This document shows positions 58,913 through 64,000 of a stretch of DNA of 64,000 bases, piece by piece. The stretch lies in assembly GCF_001613145.1 (NCBI RefSeq), contig NZ_BDBU01000027.1:62001-126000 (forward strand), read 5' to 3'. The position numbers and the translations under genes are program-made. Source of the DNA: Nocardia jejuensis NBRC 103114 (GTDB lineage Bacteria > Actinomycetota > Actinomycetes > Mycobacteriales > Mycobacteriaceae). The notes beneath the pieces were generated by a model. That model saw only the letters and a program-made list of their open reading frames with translations, ran no database searches and had not been told where the DNA came from. Each line of letters begins with the position of its first letter. The first letter of the stretch is position 1.

Positions 58913-59788
58913 TCAGGCTTCCGGCTTCTCCGTGACGAAAATGGCTGTGCCGGGGAAGATTTCGCCGCGCAGGGGGCTCCACTGCCCCCATTCGCGGTCC
59001 AGCCACTCCGGCCAGTCGGGTTCGATGATGTCGGTCAGGATCAGGCCCGCGCCGACGATCTCGCGGACTCGGTCGCCGATGGTGCGGTGATGCTCCACAT
59101 AGGTCGGCTCGCCCTCGGCGTCCAACTCCACGTACGGGGTGCGGTCGAAATAGGGGATGGTCGCGCGCAGGCCCTCGGGACCGGGATCGTCGGGGAAGAT
59201 CCACCGCATCGGATGGTTCACCGAGAACACCCACCGGCCGCCGGGCTTCAACACGCGCGCCACCTCCGACATCACCCGCGCGGAATCGGCCACGAACGGC
59301 ACGCCGCCGAAGGCCGAGCAGGCGTGATCGAAACTCGCGTCGCCGAAGGGCAACTCCTCCGCACCCGCCTGCACCAGCGGCACGCGCGGTCCGCCGGCGG
59401 CCATCGCGGCCACGCCGCGCTCGAGCATCTGCCGCGAGATGTCGAGTCCGACCGGATGGGCGCCGTGCGAGGCCAACCAGCGCGAACACGGCGCGGACCC
59501 GCAGCCGATCTCCAGAATTCGCTTGTCCGTGACGTCGCCGAGCAGGTGCCAGTCGCCCTCGTGCAGCCCCTCGGGGCACCACACGAACTCCCCGGCGGGG
59601 GAGTCCACTCCCAGGAAGTCGGCGTGGGTGTCGTGATAGGCGGCGGCGTCGGCATCCCACCAGCGACGGCTGGCGCGCTGGCTCGATGCCGAATCGACCT
59701 TGGTCCGAGCAACTCCCGCGGTTCCGAGCAGGGCTTCGGCCTCGGCATGTCGAGTATCATCGGCAAGGGCGGGGTGATCTTCGGGCAT
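58913..59788 (-). CDS. SAM-dependent methyltransferase
   Basis: 291 residues, class I fold. Motif I ILEIGCGSAPCSRWL near residues 91-105, LVQAGAEELPFGDASFDHAC, and RVLKPGGRWVFSVNHPMRW. A ~40-residue N-terminal extension precedes the WWDADAAAYHDTHADFL segment. TAGGGT six bases before the ATG, leaderless. Substrate unknown. Confidence 0.88.
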   Translation of the reverse strand: MPEDHPALADDTRHAEAEALLGTAGVARTKVDSASSQRASRRWWDADAAAYHDTHADFLGVDSPAGEFVWCPEGLHEGDWHLLGDVTDKRILEIGCGSAPCSRWLASHGAHPVGLDISRQMLERGVAAMAAGGPRVPLVQAGAEELPFGDASFDHACSAFGGVPFVADSARVMSEVARVLKPGGRWVFSVNHPMRWIFPDDPGPEGLRATIPYFDRTPYVELDAEGEPTYVEHHRTIGDRVREIVGAGLILTDIIEPDWPEWLDREWGQWSPLRGEIFPGTAIFVTEKPEA

Positions 59789-60084
59789 CCGGTAACCCTA
59801 TATACCCGCGACCGGGGGCCCGTGTTTGCTTGGTACAACGCATGTCGCGTACGCTGTTTCCGCGAGTGTCTTCTGTACTCGGTTTCGCGTAAGCCGTGTA
59901 GAGCAGACAGTCGTGCTGTGAATCCGCATGCTGTCTTTGGAAGTTACAGCAGGGCAGCGTTGTGCTCCGTCGCAGCGATGTACTGCTGCATGACCAACGT
60001 TAGTTCCATCGCTGTGTGTTCGCAGCAATACCGAAAGTCCACATGTCCACTACCGACCACAATCCGTCCGGAGCCTCCCAACAC
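59789..60084. other. 296-bp leader/promoter region of rpsA
   Basis: Holds the methyltransferase -10 box (59795-59800) and the rpsA 5' region. Many CTGC/GCAG words (59930-60030) could form structure, but no defined element or short gene was identified. An in-frame ATG at 60043 could extend rpsA by 14 residues. Confidence 0.4.
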
Positions 60085-61566
60085 ATGCCCACAACCGTGA
60101 CCTCGCCGCAGGTAGCCATCAATGACATTGGCTCCGCCGAGGACTTCCTCGCCGCTATCGACAAGACGATCAAGTACTTCAACGACGGCGATATCGTCGA
60201 AGGCACCATCGTCAAGGTCGACCGTGACGAGGTTCTTCTCGACATCGGTTACAAGACCGAAGGCGTCATCCCCTCCCGCGAACTCTCCATCAAGCACGAT
60301 GTCGACCCGTCCGAGGTCGTTTCCGTGGGCGATGAGGTCGAGGCCCTCGTTCTCACCAAGGAGGACAAAGAAGGCCGTCTGATCCTGTCGAAGAAGCGGG
60401 CTCAGTACGAGCGTGCGTGGGGCACCATCGAGGAGCTCAAGGAGAAGGACGAGGCCGTCAAGGGCACCGTCATCGAGGTCGTCAAGGGCGGCCTGATCCT
60501 CGACATCGGTCTGCGCGGCTTCCTCCCGGCATCGCTGGTCGAGATGCGCCGTGTCCGCGATCTGCAGCCGTACGTCGGCAAGGAGATCGAGGCCAAGATC
60601 ATCGAGCTCGACAAGAACCGCAACAACGTGGTCCTGTCGCGTCGTGCGTGGCTCGAGCAGACCCAGTCCGAGGTGCGCTCCGAGTTCCTGCACCAGCTGC
60701 AGAAGGGCCAGGTCCGCAAGGGCGTCGTGTCCTCCATCGTCAACTTCGGTGCCTTCGTGGACCTGGGTGGCGTCGACGGCCTGGTGCACGTCTCCGAGCT
60801 GTCCTGGAAGCACATCGATCACCCGTCCGAGGTTGTCGAGGTCGGCAACGAGGTCACCGTCGAGGTTCTCGACGTCGACCTGGACCGCGAGCGCGTCTCC
60901 CTGTCGCTCAAGGCGACCCAGGAAGACCCGTGGCGTCAGTTCGCCCGGACCCACGCGATCGGACAGATCGTCCCGGGCAAGGTCACCAAGCTGGTTCCCT
61001 TCGGTGCCTTCGTGCGCGTCGAAGAGGGCATCGAGGGCCTGGTGCACATCTCCGAGCTGGCCGAGCGCCACGTCGAGGTCCCGGACCAGGTTGTCGCCGT
61101 CGGCGACGATGCCATGGTCAAGGTCATCGACATCGACCTCGAGCGTCGTCGTATCTCGCTGAGCCTCAAGCAGGCCAACGAGGATTACGTCGCCGAGTTC
61201 GACCCGTCGAAGTACGGCATGGCCGACAGCTACGACGACCAGGGCAACTACATCTTCCCCGAGGGCTTCGACTCCGAGACCAACGAATGGCTCGAGGGTT
61301 CGGACAAGGTCCGGGAAGAGTGGGAAGGCCGGTACGCCGAGGCCGAGCGTCGCCACAAGATGCACACCGCTCAGATGGAGAAGATGGCGGCTGACGCCGC
61401 CGCTGAGGCCGCCAACGGCGGACCGCAGAACTACTCCTCCGAGTCCGGTGCGCAGGCCGCGACCGCGTCGTCGTCCTCCTCGTCGTCTTCGGAGTCGACC
61501 GGCGGTTCGCTCGCGAGCGATGCGCAGCTCGCCGCTCTGCGCGAGAAGCTGTCGGGCAACGCCTGA
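60085..61566 (+). CDS. rpsA: 30S ribosomal protein S1
   Basis: 493 residues, start MPTTVTSPQVAINDIGSAED chosen to match mycobacterial S1. Four S1 RNA-binding domains: about residues 32-105 (IVEGTIVKVDRDEVLLDIGY), 120-186 (VKGTVIEVVKGGLILDIGLR), 205-275 (RKGVVSSIVNFGAFVDLGG) and 292-362 (VPGKVTKLVPFGAFVRVEE). Actinobacterial acidic C-terminal region with a Ser-run (SSSSSSSSE) and the ending SLASDAQLAALREKL. Helps 30S bind structured mRNA; essential. Confidence 0.95.
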   Translation: MPTTVTSPQVAINDIGSAEDFLAAIDKTIKYFNDGDIVEGTIVKVDRDEVLLDIGYKTEGVIPSRELSIKHDVDPSEVVSVGDEVEALVLTKEDKEGRLILSKKRAQYERAWGTIEELKEKDEAVKGTVIEVVKGGLILDIGLRGFLPASLVEMRRVRDLQPYVGKEIEAKIIELDKNRNNVVLSRRAWLEQTQSEVRSEFLHQLQKGQVRKGVVSSIVNFGAFVDLGGVDGLVHVSELSWKHIDHPSEVVEVGNEVTVEVLDVDLDRERVSLSLKATQEDPWRQFARTHAIGQIVPGKVTKLVPFGAFVRVEEGIEGLVHISELAERHVEVPDQVVAVGDDAMVKVIDIDLERRRISLSLKQANEDYVAEFDPSKYGMADSYDDQGNYIFPEGFDSETNEWLEGSDKVREEWEGRYAEAERRHKMHTAQMEKMAADAAAEAANGGPQNYSSESGAQAATASSSSSSSSESTGGSLASDAQLAALREKLSGNA

Positions 61567-61611
61567 TTCGCATCTCGGTCGATGAGCGTCACCACGCTGT
61601 AAGCGACTGAC

Positions 61612-61649
61612 GAAAGGCCCCCGAGTCCACCCGGACTCGGGGGCCTTTC
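61612..61649 (+). terminator. Hairpin terminator after rpsA
   Basis: 17-bp perfect stem with loop ACCC, arms 61612-61628 and 61633-61649 (core GGCCCCCGAG/CTCGGGGGCC), starting GAAAGG and closing CCTTTC. Confidence 0.88.
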
Positions 61650-61804
61650 GCATATCCGGATCAGCCGCGCGGGTGAGATCGGCTACGGATGCCGGACATG
61701 TCCGATTCCTGACCGGCGCGTCGATCATCGGTATGCGAGAGTGTCCGTGGGCCATCGCGATTCGGCCCGCAAACTCTTCGCTACATTGAAAGGCGCTGTT
61801 GGGC

Positions 61805-63334
61805 ATGGGCGTTTTCGCCGGTATGAACAGACGTGATTTTCTGGCGAAAGCGATGGCCGCCGGCGGAGTGGGCGCCATGGCCGCGTGGGCCAACCCGATC
61901 ATCGAGCGGGCGTACGCCGCGGATCCCGCGGGCATGGGCGGGCTCGGGGACATCGAGCACTTCGTCCTGCTCATGCAGGAGAACCGATCCTTCGACCACT
62001 ACTTCGGAACCCTGTCCGGCGTACGGGGTTTCGACGATCCGTCACCGGCATGGCAGCAGTACGGCTACGCGCCGGGAATCGGACCGACCCCGGACGGGTT
62101 CATCAATCCGTTCCGGCTCGACACCGAACTCGGTGCGACGCTCGACGGCGAATGCATCAACGATCCGGACCACACCTGGGCCGGTATGCACCGGGCGTGG
62201 AACAACGGCGCGAACGACGGCTGGATGCCGATGTCCATCGCATCGGTCGGCGCGGCCAACGGTCCCGCGGCCATGGGGTACTACACGCGCGCCGACATTC
62301 CGGTGCACCACGATCTGGCCGACGCGTTCACCCTGTGCGACAACTACCACTGTTCGGTGCTGGGTCCCACCGATCCCAACCGGCTCTACTGGATGTCGGC
62401 GACCATCGACCCGGACGGTCTCAACGGCGGCCCGCTGCTCGAGACCCCGACATTGATTCCGCAGAACGCCTACAGCTGGCGGACCATGCCGGAGAACCTC
62501 TCCGATGCCGGGGTCAGCTGGAAGATCTACAACAATCGCGATCTGGGTCCGGTGTCCTCGGTGATCCTGGACGGGATGCTGGGCTGCTTCAAGCAGGCCG
62601 CCGATCCGAATTCCGAACTGGCGCGCCGTGGAAAGGCTCCGGTCTATCCGGCCGATTTCGCCGCCGACGTGGCCGCGGACCAGCTGCCCGCGGTGTCCTG
62701 GGTGATCCCGCCGCTGTTCAACTGCGAGCATCCGGCTCTGCCACCGGCGCTCGGCGCCGTCGGCATCATGCAGGTGCTCGACATCCTCACCTCGAATCCG
62801 AAGGTGTGGGAGAAGACCGCGCTGATCATCAGTTACGACGAGAACGGCGGTTTCTTCGACCACGTGACGCCGCCGACCCCGCCGCCCGGAACGCCCGGTG
62901 AATACCTGACCGTTCCCCTGAACCGCGCCGCGAAGTCCGAAGGCATCGCCGGACCTGTCGGTCTGGGGTACCGCGTGCCCTGCCTGGTGATCTCGCCCTA
63001 CAGCCGCGGCGGTCTGGTGGCGTCGGAGACCTTCGACCACACCTCGCAGCTGCGGTTGCTCGAACGCCGTTTCGGGGTGGACGTGCCGAACCTCAGCGCC
63101 TGGCGGCGCCGGACGACCGGTGACATGACCTCGGCCTTCGACTTCGCCTCGGGTCCGGATGCGGCGAAACCCGCCTTCGCCCCGGCGAATCGGAAGGTCG
63201 ACGCGGCGCTGGCGCAGTGTGGGCCGAACGTCGCGCTGGGTACCGCGAACGTCGGCACGCCGTATCCGGTGCCGCCCAACTCCATGCCCACACAGGAACC
63301 GGGTACGCGGCGACGCCCCAGCGGGATCGTCTGA
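61805..63334 (+). CDS. Tat-exported phosphoesterase (phospholipase C family)
   Basis: 509 residues. Twin-arginine signal NRRDFLAKAMAAGGVGAMAA followed by a cleavage region near ERAYAAD, then ENRSFDHYFGTLSGVRGF, the PF04185 metal/nucleophile hallmark, CDNYHCSVLGPTDPNRLYW, ISYDENGGFFDHVTPP and SPYSRGGLVASETFDHTS. Related to mycobacterial PlcA-D, which cleave phosphatidylcholine outside the cell. Start uncertain: TTG 61799 (GAAAGG five bases before), ATG 61805 or ATG 61823. Exported folded via Tat. Confidence 0.9.
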   Translation: MGVFAGMNRRDFLAKAMAAGGVGAMAAWANPIIERAYAADPAGMGGLGDIEHFVLLMQENRSFDHYFGTLSGVRGFDDPSPAWQQYGYAPGIGPTPDGFINPFRLDTELGATLDGECINDPDHTWAGMHRAWNNGANDGWMPMSIASVGAANGPAAMGYYTRADIPVHHDLADAFTLCDNYHCSVLGPTDPNRLYWMSATIDPDGLNGGPLLETPTLIPQNAYSWRTMPENLSDAGVSWKIYNNRDLGPVSSVILDGMLGCFKQAADPNSELARRGKAPVYPADFAADVAADQLPAVSWVIPPLFNCEHPALPPALGAVGIMQVLDILTSNPKVWEKTALIISYDENGGFFDHVTPPTPPPGTPGEYLTVPLNRAAKSEGIAGPVGLGYRVPCLVISPYSRGGLVASETFDHTSQLRLLERRFGVDVPNLSAWRRRTTGDMTSAFDFASGPDAAKPAFAPANRKVDAALAQCGPNVALGTANVGTPYPVPPNSMPTQEPGTRRRPSGIV

Positions 63335-63353
63335 GGTATCGAAAGGTGTTGCG

Positions 63354-63382
63354 CCGGGGCTGATCCGGAGAAATGGCCCCGG
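63354..63382 (+). terminator. Weak hairpin after phosphoesterase gene
   Basis: 7-bp stem CCGGGGC/GCCCCGG with a 15-base loop, 20 bases after the stop. Confidence 0.4.
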
Positions 63383-63434
63383 GCACGACGACGGCCCGGT
63401 TCCTGACGGAACTGGGCCGCGGTGGCACGGGTTG

Positions 63435-63647
63435 TCAGCCGGCTGTTGCCGGAACCCACTTGGCGGTGGCCACCGCGGTTCGTTTTCGCATGGCGGCGAA
63501 GCTGTGGCGAGCCGGATTCAGAATGGTGGAGAGCCACGAGCGACGGTGCTCGGCGAGCGCTGCCGCGACCGAGGGGATCTGGGTGCAGTGCATCGTGCCC
63601 GGCAGTCCCAAACGGTGGCGACCCGTCTGGATGTTTCTGGTGCCCAA
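63435..63647 (-). CDS. Possible small protein, TTG start
   Basis: 70 residues, basic: MGTRNIQTGRHRLGLPGTMH and a helical part with VAAALAEHRRSWLSTIL and ARHSFAAMRKRTAV. TTG start with AAGGA seven bases upstream. No family recognised; the overlapping plus-strand frame at 63373-63702 lacks a ribosome site, so this strand is preferred. Coding status is uncertain. Confidence 0.35.
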   Translation of the reverse strand: MGTRNIQTGRHRLGLPGTMHCTQIPSVAAALAEHRRSWLSTILNPARHSFAAMRKRTAVATAKWVPATAG

Positions 63648-63936
63648 TGATATTCCTTCTCTGCGGATTTACCGGCCTTCGATCGCCTCCGGCGAACCTT
63701 AGCCGAACGAAAGTGTGCGACACCGTACATTGCGCGACATTCGCCCCGGCGTGTCGGAATGTTACCGACAAACGGTCCGGATTCAGAAAATATGTTGCGA
63801 GTTGGTCTCGCGGATATCACGAAATGAACAAACCGAGCGCCTGCTTGTGAAATTGCCCCCGCGAGTGGGTAATCCGACTTTTCGGCTGTTGAGGGCCGGT
63901 TTCGGTCGGTCCACCGCAGGATGCAAGACTGGACGA
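63648..63936. other. 289-bp region upstream of coaE
   Basis: Lower GC than the surroundings (63700-63860). No gene or clear repeat seen. AAGACT at 63925-63930 six bases before the coaE ATG may be its -10 box. Confidence 0.35.
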
Positions 63937-64000
63937 ATGTTGCGTATCGGTCTCACTGGCGGCATGGGTGCGGGCAAATCGACCGTGGCCCGGATATTCA
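63937..64000 (+). CDS. coaE: Dephospho-CoA kinase, N-terminal start (cut by window edge)
   Basis: Only the first 21 codons are present: MLRIGLTGGMGAGKSTVARI, with P-loop GGMGAGKST. This is the CoaE opening, the last step of CoA synthesis. Position after rpsA matches Rv1631 in M. tuberculosis, where CoaE is fused to an extra domain; the fusion cannot be seen here. Confidence 0.9.
   Translation, partial: MLRIGLTGGMGAGKSTVARIF

Noticed and set aside
59944..61974. 676-codon minus-strand frame over rpsA
   Set aside because: Antisense shadow of rpsA with repeated Asp/Val/Leu patterns from the S1 repeats.
63373..63702. 109-codon plus-strand frame after the phosphoesterase gene
   Set aside because: No ribosome site, and the residue pattern does not resemble a folded protein; the opposite strand has the better start signal.
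1..64000. CRISPR arrays, IS elements, integrase genes or prophage
   Set aside because: No regularly spaced repeats, transposase or integrase motifs were seen on either strand; synteny with the mycobacterial chromosome argues against a mobile island.

Overview
The window is a GC-rich actinobacterial chromosome segment, most likely from a Nocardia or close Nocardiaceae relative. The backbone runs hisD-hisC-hisB-hisH-hisA-impA-hisF-hisI, bcp, trpE-(Trp membrane protein)-trpC-trpB-trpA, lgt, pyk, tesB, pdtaR, polA, rpsA, coaE. This is the gene order known from the Mycobacterium tuberculosis hisD-to-coaE region. No insertion sequence, phage, CRISPR array or rRNA gene was seen. hisD is cut at the left edge and coaE at the right edge.

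Layout. 1-7.4 kb: histidine genes, interrupted by two paralogous secreted proteins flanking a MarR regulator. 7.4-9.7 kb: MarR regulator, membrane protein, peroxiredoxin and a small conserved-looking protein. 9.9-17.3 kb: tryptophan genes, lgt and a TM2 protein. 17.5-21.6 kb: an amino-acid ABC binding protein and permease without an ATPase, then pyk and tesB. 21.7-36.5 kb: accessory region with a phosphatase, a TetX-like monooxygenase with its TetR, an SOS-boxed DUF222 fragment, secreted Ig-like and lectin-like proteins, an adenine-deaminase-like hydrolase with a YczE-type membrane protein and LysR regulator, a degenerate SDR and a DHFR-like reductase. 36.8-43.4 kb: tRNA-Leu, pdtaR and a complete branched-chain amino-acid ABC operon (livJHMGF). 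43.7-49.2 kb: membrane protein, tRNA-Trp, polA, a stand-alone LeuA regulatory-domain protein behind a probable Val/Leu attenuator, and thioredoxin. 49.4-53.3 kb: an isocitrate/isopropylmalate-type dehydrogenase and a complete polar amino-acid ABC system. 53.4-59.8 kb: hydrolase with HTH regulator, LysR with FAD oxidoreductase, an SPFH protein coupled to a ribbon-helix-helix protein, and a methyltransferase. 59.9-64 kb: rpsA, a Tat-exported phospholipase C-type enzyme and the start of coaE.

Functional threads. Most of the window serves amino-acid supply: His and Trp synthesis, uptake of branched-chain and polar amino acids, and a LeuA-type sensory domain. trpF is absent from the trp cluster, so HisA is probably the dual HisA/TrpF enzyme PriA. 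Expression signals are typical of actinobacteria: many first genes have a TANNNT -10 box six or seven bases before an ATG or GTG, implying leaderless mRNAs, while genes inside operons are coupled by ATGA, GTGA or TGATG overlaps.

Most unusual observations: (1) a 43-codon leaderless reading frame ending in a Val/Leu-rich run, overlapping competing hairpins upstream of the LeuA-domain gene; (2) two paralogous secreted proteins whose only well-placed start codon appears to be AUC; (3) a 25-codon mini-ORF that exactly bridges trpB and trpA with overlapping start and stop codons at both ends. All calls come from reading the sequence; no database search was run.
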